From [Eubacterium] yurii subsp. margaretiae ATCC 43715 (GTDB taxonomy: Bacteria; Bacillota; Clostridia; Peptostreptococcales; Filifactoraceae): a stretch of 44,814 nucleotides of DNA. Within the stretch, counting starts at the first letter, position 1, and every line of letters begins with the position of its first letter. Positions 8,076 through 16,523 of the stretch are shown in pieces. The stretch spans positions 1,056,154 through 1,100,967 of the forward strand of contig GL405246.1 of NCBI GenBank assembly GCA_000146855.1, written 5' to 3'. The notes beneath the pieces were generated by a model, which ran no database searches, was not told the origin of the DNA, and saw only the letters and a list, made by a program, of their open reading frames with translations. The position numbers were made by a program, and so were the translations under genes.

Positions 8076-9251
8076 TTATTTGCTTATATTTTCAAAATAT
8101 TTGTAGAGCATTAAAACACTGTTTCCAGTTCCACCCTTCGTATGGAGTACATCACCTTTTTCACTCCATGCACTACCTGCTATGTCAAGATGTGCAATAG
8201 GTGTATCTTTGGCAAATTTTGTCACAAAAAGCCCTGCAGTAATTGAACCTCCGGCTCTTCCACCTGAATTTTTCATATCTGCAACGTCAGATTTTAGTAA
8301 TGACATATACTCTTCATGATATGGAAGTTGCCAAATTTCATCCAAGGTATCTTTTGATGCCTTCTTCAAATCATCATAGATGTCATCGTACTTTGTAATA
8401 ACACCGGTAATATCATCTCCAAGTGCTACAATTACAGCACCTGTAAGAGTAGATAATTCGATGATTTGAGATACCTTTTCTTCTTCTATTGAATAAGTTA
8501 CAGCATCAGCAAGAGTAAGTCTTCCTTCTGCATCAGTATTATCTACTTCGATGAAGGCTCCGTCCATAGTACCAATTATATCTCCGGGTTTATATGCGTT
8601 GCCGTCTATCATATTTTCACAAGCAGCTATAACAGCAGTTACATTGACCTTTAGTTTATTTTTGGCTATAAGAGCCATTGCACCTATTACTGTAGCACTT
8701 CCGCCCATATCACTTTTCATATCAAGCATTGATGAAGTAGGCTTTATAGAGTATCCGCCACTATCATAGCATAGTCCCTTTCCAATAAGACCATAAACTT
8801 TTTCATCTTCCATATTACCTTTATATCTCAACACTATAAGTTTAGGTCTGTTTACGGAGCCCTTAGCTACAGATAAAAATGCTTCCATTTTCTTAGATTT
8901 TATATAATCTTCATCAAAAATTTCAGCTTCAAAGCCATATTTTTGTGAAGTCTTTAGTGCTTCTTCAGCCAATGCCTCCGGAGTAAGTACATTCGCAGGT
9001 TCATTGACAAGATTTCTGGTATATGATATAAGTTCAGACTCAAGTAAGGCTTTTTCCACTACATCGTCTCTCATTTCAAAGACTTCATTTGAGATTATAT
9101 TAAATATTATCTCTTCTTCTTTTTTATCTTCAGGTTTTTTATACTTATCAAATTTATAATCTGTAAGAGCAGTATGTCTTATAACAGTCCTCATATAAAG
9201 TTCATAATCTATGTGTTCAAAAGGTCTTATAGCTAAGAAGATGTTCTTCAT
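8076..9251 (-). CDS. pepA: Leucyl aminopeptidase (M17), catalytic part of frameshifted pepA
   Basis: This segment encodes the catalytic domain of a cytosolic M17 leucyl aminopeptidase, which removes N-terminal residues from peptides using two metal ions. Counting from the local ATG, the site residues are K158, D163 and K170 in the GKGLCYDSGG region, D181, and NTDAEGR (238-244) with D240, E242 and R244. All are intact. It is not an independent gene: the N-terminal domain lies just upstream in another frame, and deleting one A from an A8 tract (plus-strand T8 at 9267-9274) joins them into one 495-residue protein of normal length. The ATG at 9251 has no Shine-Dalgarno. The break may be a real mutation, a homopolymer sequencing error or slippage-dependent expression. 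Confidence 0.85.
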   Translation of the reverse strand: MKNIFLAIRPFEHIDYELYMRTVIRHTALTDYKFDKYKKPEDKKEEEIIFNIISNEVFEMRDDVVEKALLESELISYTRNLVNEPANVLTPEALAEEALKTSQKYGFEAEIFDEDYIKSKKMEAFLSVAKGSVNRPKLIVLRYKGNMEDEKVYGLIGKGLCYDSGGYSIKPTSSMLDMKSDMGGSATVIGAMALIAKNKLKVNVTAVIAACENMIDGNAYKPGDIIGTMDGAFIEVDNTDAEGRLTLADAVTYSIEEEKVSQIIELSTLTGAVIVALGDDITGVITKYDDIYDDLKKASKDTLDEIWQLPYHEEYMSLLKSDVADMKNSGGRAGGSITAGLFVTKFAKDTPIAHLDIAGSAWSEKGDVLHTKGGTGNSVLMLYKYFENISK

Positions 9252-9564
9252 ATTTAAAGAAAGAGCTTTTTTTTACAGCTTTTATAAAAGAAGTTGTATA
9301 AGTTTTTAAACTGATGTCTTCTTTTTTACCAAGACCAGCCAATATAACATTAGTAATTTTTCCATTAGAAACAAAATTAAAAAAATAAACTTCTCCTTTT
9401 TTTGATTTGAATTTTTCTTTTTTTATTAAATCATTTGAAATAGTTAAAATTTCAGGAGTTATATCCAACTTTTTAAAACTTATCATCTCATTTTCAAAAG
9501 TAGGAAGTATTATAATTCCGTCACTAAAATTAAGTTGATTGTTTTGAATTATATTAAATTTCAT
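9217..9564 (-). CDS. pepA: N-terminal domain of frameshifted leucyl aminopeptidase
   Basis: These 115 codons encode the macro-like N-terminal domain of an M17 aminopeptidase, recognised by the segment VILAGLGKKE (about 75-84) followed by KTYTTSFIKAVKK. An AGAGGTGA site precedes ATG 9564, so translation of pepA starts here. After the A8 tract the frame runs on for about 20 unrelated codons and stops inside the catalytic reading frame. If one A is skipped, the sequence reads VKKALSLNMKNIFLAI, which restores the expected continuous protein. Read as written, the product would lack the active site. Confidence 0.8.
   Translation of the reverse strand: MKFNIIQNNQLNFSDGIIILPTFENEMISFKKLDITPEILTISNDLIKKEKFKSKKGEVYFFNFVSNGKITNVILAGLGKKEDISLKTYTTSFIKAVKKSSFFKYEEHLLSYKTF
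9267..9274 (-). other. A8 homopolymer at the pepA frame change
   Basis: Eight consecutive T on the plus strand (A8 in the transcript) lie exactly where the two pepA frames must be joined. Seven A would give a continuous frame. Runs of this length are known sites of polymerase slippage and also of sequencing error. Confidence 0.8.
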
Positions 9565-9636
9565 ATCTCACCTCTTAAATTTTTAATTAGTACAGTCTTT
9601 TTATACTCAAAATTAAATAAATTTAAACCAAAACTC

Positions 9637-9665
9637 TTGACAAACTTTATAGTATATAGTATTAT
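9637..9665 (+). promoter_or_regulatory. Promoter of the metal-efflux operon
   Basis: TTGACA (9637-9642), a 17-base spacer and TATTAT (9660-9665) make a near-consensus promoter. The spacer carries a tandem ATAGTAT/ATAGTAT motif overlapping the −10, a plausible place for repressor binding by the adjacent ArsR-family protein. No clean 12-2-12 operator palindrome was found. Confidence 0.7.
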
Positions 9666-9715
9666 TTAGTCAAATAAACAAATTAATAATTGCTCATATG
9701 TAATAGGAGTAGTTT

Positions 9716-10060
9716 ATGGAAGATAATAAATATTTAGCTATTGCATCTGATGTTTTGGAAAAGATGCAGGAAGATATGCCAATAGAAGAGGATATATGTG
9801 ACTTGGCTGACTTATTTAAGATGTTTGCAGATTCTACAAGGTTGAAAATCCTTTGTATCTTATGTGAAAGTGAGATGTGTGTCAATGACATAGCAAATCT
9901 TATTTCGATGTCACAGTCTGCTGTTTCGCATCAGCTTAGGATATTGAAACAAAGTAAGTTGATAAGGGGTAGAAGAGAAGGTAAGATAGTATTTTATTCG
10001 CTTGCAGACAGCCATATTAACACTATTATTAATAACGGTTTGGAACATATACAGGAATAA
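9716..10060 (+). CDS. ArsR/SmtB-family metal-sensing repressor
   Basis: This 114-residue winged-helix repressor heads a metal-efflux operon. The recognition helix region is MSQSAVSHQLRILKQ (65-79). The C-terminal helix carries D98, H100, H111 and E114, the same spacing (+2, +11, +3) as the α5 zinc site of SmtB (D104, H106, H117, E120). The α3 site of CadC (ELCVCD) is here EMCVND, keeping C55 but losing the second cysteine. Zinc, and perhaps cobalt, is therefore a better predicted ligand than cadmium or lead. Such proteins leave DNA when metal binds. The ATG at 9716 follows TAGGAGT. The next gene starts 17 bases downstream. Confidence 0.9.
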   Translation: MEDNKYLAIASDVLEKMQEDMPIEEDICDLADLFKMFADSTRLKILCILCESEMCVNDIANLISMSQSAVSHQLRILKQSKLIRGRREGKIVFYSLADSHINTIINNGLEHIQE

Positions 10061-10077
10061 TTTTTTAGGAGGATATA

Positions 10078-10296
10078 ATGAAGAAGAAATTAAAAATGAA
10101 TAATCTGGATTGTGCAAATTGTGCAATGAAAATGCAGGAAGCTATATCAAAATTGGATGGAGTAAATGATGTTCAAATTAATTTTATGTTTCAAAAAATG
10201 ACAATTGACGCTGATGATGAAAGGTTTGATGAGATAATAAAATTGGCTGAGTCGGAATGTAAAAAATTTGAAAAGGATGTTTCAATACTCTACTAA
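10078..10296 (+). CDS. Heavy-metal-associated (HMA) domain protein
   Basis: This 72-residue protein is a single HMA ferredoxin-like domain. The metal-binding motif is LDCANCAMKMQ, with C12 and C15. Such domains either act as soluble chaperones or form the N-terminal part of P1B ATPases. Here the domain is a separate gene between the repressor and an ATPase that lacks its own HMA domain, so it probably delivers metal to that pump. An AGGAGG site precedes the ATG. The ATPase start lies 13 bases downstream. Confidence 0.88.
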   Translation: MKKKLKMNNLDCANCAMKMQEAISKLDGVNDVQINFMFQKMTIDADDERFDEIIKLAESECKKFEKDVSILY

Positions 10297-10309
10297 AGAA
10301 AGGATAATT

Positions 10310-12154
10310 ATGGGCAAGGTTGAAAAAATAATACTCTTTAGAATTATACTTACAGGTATCTTATTACTTACAGTCATATTTACTGATATTTTTAAGTCGA
10401 TTGAAATAATAGTTCATCTTATAATATTCCTTATAATAGCCTATGATATTATATGGAAGGCAGTCTTAAATATAAAAAAGGGGCAATTTTTAGATGAGAA
10501 CTTCCTTATGAGTTTTGCAGCAATAGCGGCGTTTATCCTTGGACAATATGATGAAGCGATAGAGGTTATGTTGTTTTATCAAGTAGGGGAACTATTCCAA
10601 GATATAGCTGTAAATAAATCAAGAAAGTCAATTTCGAGTATGATGAATATGGTTCCGGAATTTGCAAACATTGAAAAAGATGGGCAAATTATACAATGTG
10701 ATCCGGATGATGTCGAGATAGACGACATACTTGTGATTAGACCGGGTGAAAAGATACCTGTTGATGGAGTTATAGTCGAAGGATTCTCAAGCATTAACAC
10801 ATCCGCCATTACAGGTGAAAACAAACCTAAGGACGTGGAAGTTGGTGATGAGGTTATAAGCGGCTGTATCAATAATAATAAACTAATAAAAATCAGGGCT
10901 GTAAAGAAATTTGAAGATTCAACAGTTTCAAAGATACTGGAACTTGTGGAAAATGCTGCTGATAAAAAGGCAAAGTCTGAAAAATTTGTAACTAAATTTG
11001 CCAGATACTATACGCCTACTGTTGTTGGATTAGCAGCTTTACTAGCGTTAATTCCACCTATTCTTACAGACTTAAATTTTACTATGTGGATAAATAGAGC
11101 TTTGGTATTTTTGGTTTCATCTTGCCCATGTGCCCTTGTTATTTCGATTCCTCTAGGTTTCTTTGGTGGAATAGGAGGAGCATCAAGAAACGGTATATTG
11201 ATTAAGGGGGGGAACTATCTTGAGACTCTCTCAAAGGTAGGCTATGTGGTTTTTGATAAGACAGGAACTCTTACCAAAGGTAATTTCAAAGTTGTAGACT
11301 TAATTATAAATGAGTATTCAAAAGAGGAACTACTGGAGTATACATCATTATCAGAGGCATTTTCTACACACCCTATAGCAGTTTCAATAAAGGAAGAATA
11401 TGGTAAGGAGCTTGATACAAGCAGAGTAAAAGACATACAGGAAATAGCCGGTATAGGAATATCAGCTGTGGTTGATGATAAAAAAGTATATGTAGGCAAT
11501 GAGAAGATGTTGGCTAAGTTCAACATTAAAAATGAAATTATTACTACAGGTACGGTGATAAATACTGTAATAGATAGTAGTTATGCAGGTAGTGTGGTAA
11601 TATCAGACGAAGTAAAAAATGAATCAAAACAGGCTGTAGAGCTTTTGAAAAATAATTACAATGTAAAGACTATAATGCTTACAGGAGATAACTTTGCTGT
11701 TGCCAAGGAAGTTGGAGATGAGCTTGGAATTGACGAGGTGAGGGCGCAGCTATTACCTGATGAGAAAGCGGAAATAGTTCAAGAGATAATAAAATCAAAG
11801 GATGTTAATAAGAAAGTTGCCTTTGTAGGCGACGGTATAAATGACGCTCCAGTGCTTTCCATTGCTGATGTGGGTATAGCAATGGGTGCCATGGGCTCAG
11901 ATGCGGCGATAGAAGCTGCAGATATAGTGCTTATGGACGACAATCCCAAAAAGGTTGTGTCAGCAATAAAAGTTGCAAAGAAAACTATGAATGTAGTAAT
12001 GCAAAATATTATCTTTGCAATAGGAGTTAAAATCTTGGTCATGGTGCTTGGAGCATTTGGAATTGCAAATATACAGGCAGGTATATTTGCAGATATGGGT
12101 GTATCAGTGATTGCAATTTTAAACGCATCAAGGACATTGATGGTAAAAGAATAA
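10310..12154 (+). CDS. P1B-type Zn/Cd-exporting ATPase
   Basis: This 614-residue P-type ATPase (counted from ATG 10310, preceded by AAAGGATA) exports divalent soft metals across the cytoplasmic membrane using ATP. The transmembrane metal motif is CPC at 272-274. The phosphorylated aspartate is D316 in DKTGTLTKG, with GDGINDAP from about 507. The last membrane helix carries the ADMGVSV aspartate typical of the P1B-2 (ZntA/CadA) group. There is no N-terminal HMA domain; the preceding gene supplies it. It lies in one operon with the SmtB-like repressor, which supports zinc or cadmium export. The specific metal is inferred from both proteins. Confidence 0.92.
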   Translation: MGKVEKIILFRIILTGILLLTVIFTDIFKSIEIIVHLIIFLIIAYDIIWKAVLNIKKGQFLDENFLMSFAAIAAFILGQYDEAIEVMLFYQVGELFQDIAVNKSRKSISSMMNMVPEFANIEKDGQIIQCDPDDVEIDDILVIRPGEKIPVDGVIVEGFSSINTSAITGENKPKDVEVGDEVISGCINNNKLIKIRAVKKFEDSTVSKILELVENAADKKAKSEKFVTKFARYYTPTVVGLAALLALIPPILTDLNFTMWINRALVFLVSSCPCALVISIPLGFFGGIGGASRNGILIKGGNYLETLSKVGYVVFDKTGTLTKGNFKVVDLIINEYSKEELLEYTSLSEAFSTHPIAVSIKEEYGKELDTSRVKDIQEIAGIGISAVVDDKKVYVGNEKMLAKFNIKNEIITTGTVINTVIDSSYAGSVVISDEVKNESKQAVELLKNNYNVKTIMLTGDNFAVAKEVGDELGIDEVRAQLLPDEKAEIVQEIIKSKDVNKKVAFVGDGINDAPVLSIADVGIAMGAMGSDAAIEAADIVLMDDNPKKVVSAIKVAKKTMNVVMQNIIFAIGVKILVMVLGAFGIANIQAGIFADMGVSVIAILNASRTLMVKE

Positions 12155-12169
12155 TAAAAGTAATAAAAA

Positions 12170-12205
12170 ATGCTTATTCATATTAAAAGTGAATAGGCAT
12201 TTTTG
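12170..12205. terminator. Bidirectional terminator between ATPase and RpiR genes
   Basis: ATGC-TTATTCA pairs with TGAATAGGCAT around an AT-rich loop (12170-12200). A run of A lies on the left and TTTTTG on the right, so it can end transcription from both convergent genes. Confidence 0.8.
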
Positions 12206-12227
12206 TTGCTAAGCATAAATATATTGT

Positions 12228-13088
12228 TTAATCTCTAAATGTATTTCTCGATTTCCAAAGTTCTTCAAAACTTTCAAACTTATTTTTTACCTCTTCTCTT
12301 TTTTTAGATGCGACTGCTACAATAAGAGCGTTTATAACGCTTAGAGGTGCGACAAGTGAGTCGACTATTGAGCTCATATCACTCATGGCAATTAAGACAT
12401 CGTCTGACAATTCTCCTATAGGAGAGTTCAAAGAGTCTGTAATTGCAACAAGAGATGCACCTTTATCCTTAGCGTATTTCATCAAATCACTAGTACGTGA
12501 AGTGTATCTCGGAAGACTTATACCTATAACAACATCCTTTGAAGAGATATTTATCATCTTTTCAAACATATCAACATAGTCATATTTTATCAACTTCACA
12601 TTGTCCAACATAAGTTCAAGATAATAAGACAAATACTCAGCAAGTGATGTGGATGTCCTAAGTCCAACTATGTATATACAACCTGTGCAATTCACAATCT
12701 TGTTTACAATATATTTGAATGTACCATGATCTATTTTTGTAAGAGTTTGTTTTATATTATGAGAGTCATTTTTAAGCACATTTTCTAAGATTTCACCTTC
12801 GTTTAAGTTTTCAAAACTCATCTTTGCTCTTTGAATTATTGTGAGTTGAGTTTTTATCACTTCTTGAAGTTCTTTTTGTAATTCAGGATATCCGTCATAC
12901 CCCAAGGCGTATGCAAATCTTACTATAGTGGATTCACTTACATCCGACTCCTTAGCAAGGTTGGATGCAGTCATAAATGCGCATCTGTCATAGTGTTTCA
13001 TAATATAGTCAGAAACTTTTTTGTGGGCTTTGCTCAGAGAGTCATACTCATTTTTTATATTACTGAACAAGTCGATACTTTTTTCCAT
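12228..13088 (-). CDS. RpiR/MurR-family transcriptional regulator
   Basis: This 286-residue regulator has an N-terminal RpiR helix-turn-helix (about 1-75, with the conserved segment ESTIVRFAYALGYDGYPEL) and a C-terminal SIS domain (about 110-245) that binds phosphorylated sugars. Members control sugar-phosphate or amino-sugar metabolism. ATG 13088 is chosen because AAGGTGA lies 6 bases upstream; an in-frame upstream ATG has no such site. No sugar gene is adjacent, so the target and effector are unknown. It stands alone between two terminators. Confidence 0.88.
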   Translation of the reverse strand: MEKSIDLFSNIKNEYDSLSKAHKKVSDYIMKHYDRCAFMTASNLAKESDVSESTIVRFAYALGYDGYPELQKELQEVIKTQLTIIQRAKMSFENLNEGEILENVLKNDSHNIKQTLTKIDHGTFKYIVNKIVNCTGCIYIVGLRTSTSLAEYLSYYLELMLDNVKLIKYDYVDMFEKMINISSKDVVIGISLPRYTSRTSDLMKYAKDKGASLVAITDSLNSPIGELSDDVLIAMSDMSSIVDSLVAPLSVINALIVAVASKKREEVKNKFESFEELWKSRNTFRD

Positions 13089-13242
13089 AAAAATCACCTT
13101 ACTGCCTAGATTTGCAAATACCATATAATAAATTAACTGTAAATTTAAGTATATTGCAAATAAATTTTCAATATATTAAGTAAAAATAACTACTAATATA
13201 ATTATATAACAACTTATCTAAAAAGTCAAAAAAAAATCAAAA

Positions 13243-13293
13243 ATCGCACTGCTTACAAGATATAATATTTTAAAAATCTTAATTCAGTGCGAT
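13243..13293 (-). terminator. Terminator of cobA-hemD
   Basis: ATCGCACTG (13243-13251) pairs perfectly with CAGTGCGAT (13285-13293). On the minus strand the stem is followed by TTTTTGATTTTTTTTT. It lies immediately after the cobA-hemD stop. Confidence 0.85.
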
Positions 13294-13303
13294 AAAAACA
13301 AGA

Positions 13304-14785
13304 TTAATTTTTAGAATAAAATTTACATATCAAATCTAATAATTCATCATAAGTCGATTTTTCAGCGACTAGGGTTTTAAAACCAAATTTTTCTGCCGTT
13401 TGTTTAGTTTTTTCGCCTATACAAAAAGCCAACTTTGAAGTAAAGTGGTTCTTTTTGTAGGATTCAACCAGTCCTAAAACTCCATAAGAACTTGTGAAAA
13501 CGAAGATATCATCATCTTCTTCATTATACAGTCTCACTTTTCCAATTGTTGATGAATATATATCCAGTCTTTCGACTTTTATATTATGTTTATGCAATAA
13601 ATCATATAAATCACTTTGCACCTTATGCGGTAGAATACAGACAACATTTTTAGCATCTAACTTAATCAGTTGATTAGCAAGTGTTTTAGCATCATAATTT
13701 TGTGGAATTAAATCACATATAATATTTCTATTTCTAAGGGTATTGGATGTTGAAGGACCTACAGCACAGATTTTAACATTATATAAATCTCTTATATCAA
13801 AGTTATTTTCAGATAGGATTTCAAAGAAGACATCAACTGCATAAGTGCTTGAAAAACATAGATAGTCATAAGCTTTTATACTTTTAATTATATTTGTAAA
13901 ATGCATCTTGTCGTAATTTTTTTCCAATAAATTTGTGGAAAGATTTACTACCTGTGCTCCGTTTTCTCTGAGTTTTCGTATTAAATAATCATTTTTTTTT
14001 CTTGGGATGTTTAGTATAAATCTTTTATTAGTCAATAATTTTGGGGTAGGGCTTAGCTTTTCAGATAAACTTACAACATCTCCTACTAATAAAATAGATG
14101 GAGTTTCAAAAATGCTCATATCTTTAATATTTGACAAATCCAAGAGTGAATATTCGAATTTCTTTGCCTTTGCAGTAGTACCACGACTTAGAATTACAGA
14201 TTTTGTATCAGGACTTTTACCTGCGTTTATAAGACCTTTTGCGATTTTATCATATATATTTGTAGACATCAAAAATACGAGAGTTGTATTTTTCATATTT
14301 GATAGATTGATAAAGTCATTTTCATCTAATGTCTTACTATTTTTCTTTCTTCCAGTTACTATATAAAACGAAGAAGATAAATCTCTGTGGGTAAGCGGTA
14401 TGCCAAAACTTGCAGGTACAGAACCTATTGAAGAAATTCCAGGCAATACTTCATAATCAACATTGTTTTCAAAGAGGTAAAGTGCTTCTTCACCTCCTCT
14501 TCCAAAGATATAAGGATCTCCACCCTTAAGTCTAAGAACTATTTTATATTTTTGTGCATATTGCACGAGGAGACTATTTATCTCATCTTGTTTTAGTTTA
14601 TGATATCCTGAAATTTTGCCTACATCTACAAGTATTGCAGTTTTTTTTGAAAGTAGGATTATTTCATCAGACACTAGATTGTCATAGAGGATTACATCAG
14701 CATTTTGTATTATTTCATATACCTTAACCGTAAGATTGCCTATATCTCCGCTACCTGCTCCTGCTATATATACCTTATTTTTCAT
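13304..14785 (-). CDS. CobA-HemD fusion: uroporphyrinogen-III methyltransferase / synthase
   Basis: This 493-residue bifunctional tetrapyrrole enzyme has two domains. Residues 1 to about 245 are a SAM-dependent uroporphyrinogen-III C-methyltransferase: GAGSGD (9-14), GGDPYIFGRGGEE (88-100), VLPGISS (113-119) and PLTHR (130-134). Residues about 255-493 are a uroporphyrinogen-III synthase (HemD), a poorly conserved family recognised mainly by position and fold-like pattern. Together they make uroporphyrinogen III and convert it to precorrin-2 for siroheme or cobalamin. In many Clostridia this fusion sits in a hemA-hemC-cobA/hemD-hemB cluster; here no other tetrapyrrole gene is adjacent. Both domains look intact. 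No cobalamin riboswitch was recognised upstream. Confidence 0.9.
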   Translation of the reverse strand: MKNKVYIAGAGSGDIGNLTVKVYEIIQNADVILYDNLVSDEIILLSKKTAILVDVGKISGYHKLKQDEINSLLVQYAQKYKIVLRLKGGDPYIFGRGGEEALYLFENNVDYEVLPGISSIGSVPASFGIPLTHRDLSSSFYIVTGRKKNSKTLDENDFINLSNMKNTTLVFLMSTNIYDKIAKGLINAGKSPDTKSVILSRGTTAKAKKFEYSLLDLSNIKDMSIFETPSILLVGDVVSLSEKLSPTPKLLTNKRFILNIPRKKNDYLIRKLRENGAQVVNLSTNLLEKNYDKMHFTNIIKSIKAYDYLCFSSTYAVDVFFEILSENNFDIRDLYNVKICAVGPSTSNTLRNRNIICDLIPQNYDAKTLANQLIKLDAKNVVCILPHKVQSDLYDLLHKHNIKVERLDIYSSTIGKVRLYNEEDDDIFVFTSSYGVLGLVESYKKNHFTSKLAFCIGEKTKQTAEKFGFKTLVAEKSTYDELLDLICKFYSKN

Positions 14786-14935
14786 AAAATTCCTTATATA
14801 TGACTTGTTTTATTTAGTTAAAAAAAGAAGTTATTAAGTAGGCTATATTCATTTTTAAAAAATTAGTTACAACTTTGTTAAATAGAGTTTTATAACAAAT
14901 CTGTTTAATTTTGATAAACTTACTTTAAAATTACC

Positions 14936-15370
14936 TTATAATAGTGGGCTTAAGTCATCGGATACCTTTCTGCTTATTGATGGCAAAAACTTAGCTGATG
15001 ATTTTATCTTATCTTCGTTTAGCCTTATTATAAGGAATGATATAGCCATACATACAAAGGCGGTAATAGTTGCAATCAATGTATTATTCTTAGCAAAGAC
15101 CATGTAGCTTAGACATATCCCTACAAGCATCATAACAAGTGGAAATCCATACATAATAAATGCACCTAGTAATATATCAGTGGATTCCACATCAAGCTCA
15201 ACTAAGTCTTTTTCCTTCGCATTTACAGTGTTTATTACTTCTAAATCTATGAATTGTCTGTTTTCTAGTCCAAGACTGCAAGCATGGCAATCTCCACAGG
15301 CACCATGTCTGTTTACTCTGACAGTTGCAATATTTTTATTTATTTTAATTACTTCTCCTAATTCTTTCAT
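14936..15370 (-). CDS. RseC/MucC-like membrane protein
   Basis: This 144-residue protein opens with a soluble domain carrying three cysteines, GACGDCHAC (C25, C28, C31). Two membrane helices follow at about 67-93 and 97-116. This is the RseC/MucC architecture, found in SoxR-reducing systems and beside Rnf electron-transport genes. The start is set at ATG 15370 by AAAGGTGA; the frame continues upstream but without a site. A redox role for the cysteines is inferred. No rnf or rsx genes are in the window, so its partner is unknown. Confidence 0.75.
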   Translation of the reverse strand: MKELGEVIKINKNIATVRVNRHGACGDCHACSLGLENRQFIDLEVINTVNAKEKDLVELDVESTDILLGAFIMYGFPLVMMLVGICLSYMVFAKNNTLIATITAFVCMAISFLIIRLNEDKIKSSAKFLPSISRKVSDDLSPLL

Positions 15371-15560
15371 TTTTTCACCTTTTATTTTACAACAATTAAT
15401 TGACATTAATTATAACTTAATTAAGAAAATTATATCATAATATCAAAATATTAATCAATAACAAGCAAATAAAAATATTTAAAAATGCTATTAAATAATT
15501 CTGTTTAATGTGATATACTATTAAAAAATAAAATTTCACATTATTATTGCGAGGGTTAAT

Positions 15561-16376
15561 ATGCTTTACATTTGTCCCACGCCAGTCGGCAATCTTGAGG
15601 ATATAACCTTAAGAACACTCAAAGTTTTGCAAGATGTTGATGAGATATATTGCGAAGATACTAGGAGAACAATCAAACTCCTCAATCACTATGATATAAA
15701 AAAACCACTTTTTTCTCTGCATGAGCATAATGAAAAAATAAAAAAAAGCGAAGTGCTAAGTAAACTTATTCAAGGGAAAAATATCGCCTATGTCTCAGAT
15801 GCAGGTATGCCTGGAATATCAGATCCGGGTAGTGAACTTATATCTTATGTCATTGAAAATAATTTGGATGTTACTACATTACCAGGAGCCTGCGCTATGG
15901 TTGTGGCACTTGTAAATTCAGGTCTTTCAACTAAGTCTTTTTGTTTCATAGGTTTTTTGGAAAGAGAAAACGGCAGACAAATTAAACAATTACAAGATTT
16001 ATTAGAGAAAAAAGAAACTCTTGTAATATATGAATCTCCACATAGAATAAAAAAAACTTTGAAAAATATATATGAGACATTAGGCAATAGAAATATTGTG
16101 ATAGCAAGGGAGATAAGTAAAAAGTTTGAAGAATATATAAGAGGCTCTTTGGAAGAAATTAATGATAAGTTAAGAGAAACTGAGCTTCTCGGAGAATTAA
16201 TAATTGTAGTTGAAGGTAATAAGGAAGAAAAAGATATAAATATAAGTGATGACGAAATAAAAATTCAATTGTCAAAGTACATGCTTGAGATGTCAAAAAA
16301 AGATGCTGTCAAGCTCTTAAGTAAAGAGTTAGGCATAAGTAAAAACATGGTTTATGAATTATCTTTAGATATATGA
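15561..16376 (+). CDS. rsmI: 16S rRNA (cytidine1402-2'-O)-methyltransferase RsmI
   Basis: This 271-residue RsmI methylates the 2'-hydroxyl of C1402 in the decoding centre of 16S rRNA with SAM. Family motifs are PTPVGNLEDIT (6-16), CEDTR (31-35) and SDAGMPGISDPG (near residue 80). Length and domain order (tetrapyrrole-methylase fold plus a small C-terminal domain) are normal. ATG 15561 follows a weak GAGGGT site. It is divergent from the RseC-like gene. Confidence 0.95.
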   Translation: MLYICPTPVGNLEDITLRTLKVLQDVDEIYCEDTRRTIKLLNHYDIKKPLFSLHEHNEKIKKSEVLSKLIQGKNIAYVSDAGMPGISDPGSELISYVIENNLDVTTLPGACAMVVALVNSGLSTKSFCFIGFLERENGRQIKQLQDLLEKKETLVIYESPHRIKKTLKNIYETLGNRNIVIAREISKKFEEYIRGSLEEINDKLRETELLGELIIVVEGNKEEKDINISDDEIKIQLSKYMLEMSKKDAVKLLSKELGISKNMVYELSLDI

Positions 16377-16478
16377 GATAGTATTTTAGAAGATAAAGTA
16401 TTTTAAGGGTGAAAGTAAAATTTATAGTAAGTTAAGAAGAGTTAAAAATGCAAAGAATATTTTTGTTAATGATAAAAA

Positions 16479-16506
16479 CATATTTTTGAAAATATGCTTT
16501 ATTAAT
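16479..16506 (+). promoter_or_regulatory. Leader hairpin before the GSY-rich gene
   Basis: CATATTT (16479-16485) and AAATATG (16490-16496) form a 7-bp stem with a TTGA loop, followed by CTTTATTAAT and six T ending just before the AAGGAG site. It could be a weak attenuator or the end of rsmI transcription. The stem has almost no GC, so it is weak evidence. Confidence 0.35.
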
Positions 16507-16523
16507 TTTTTAAGGAGTCTATT

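Noticed and set aside
9217..9564. N-terminal pepA fragment as an independent small gene
   Set aside because: Its sequence continues into the M17 catalytic domain when one base is removed from the A8 tract; the last ~20 codons are unrelated read-through.
14786..14935. Cobalamin or other riboswitch in front of cobA-hemD
   Set aside because: The 150-base gap is AT-rich with no B12-box-like sequence or stable stems.
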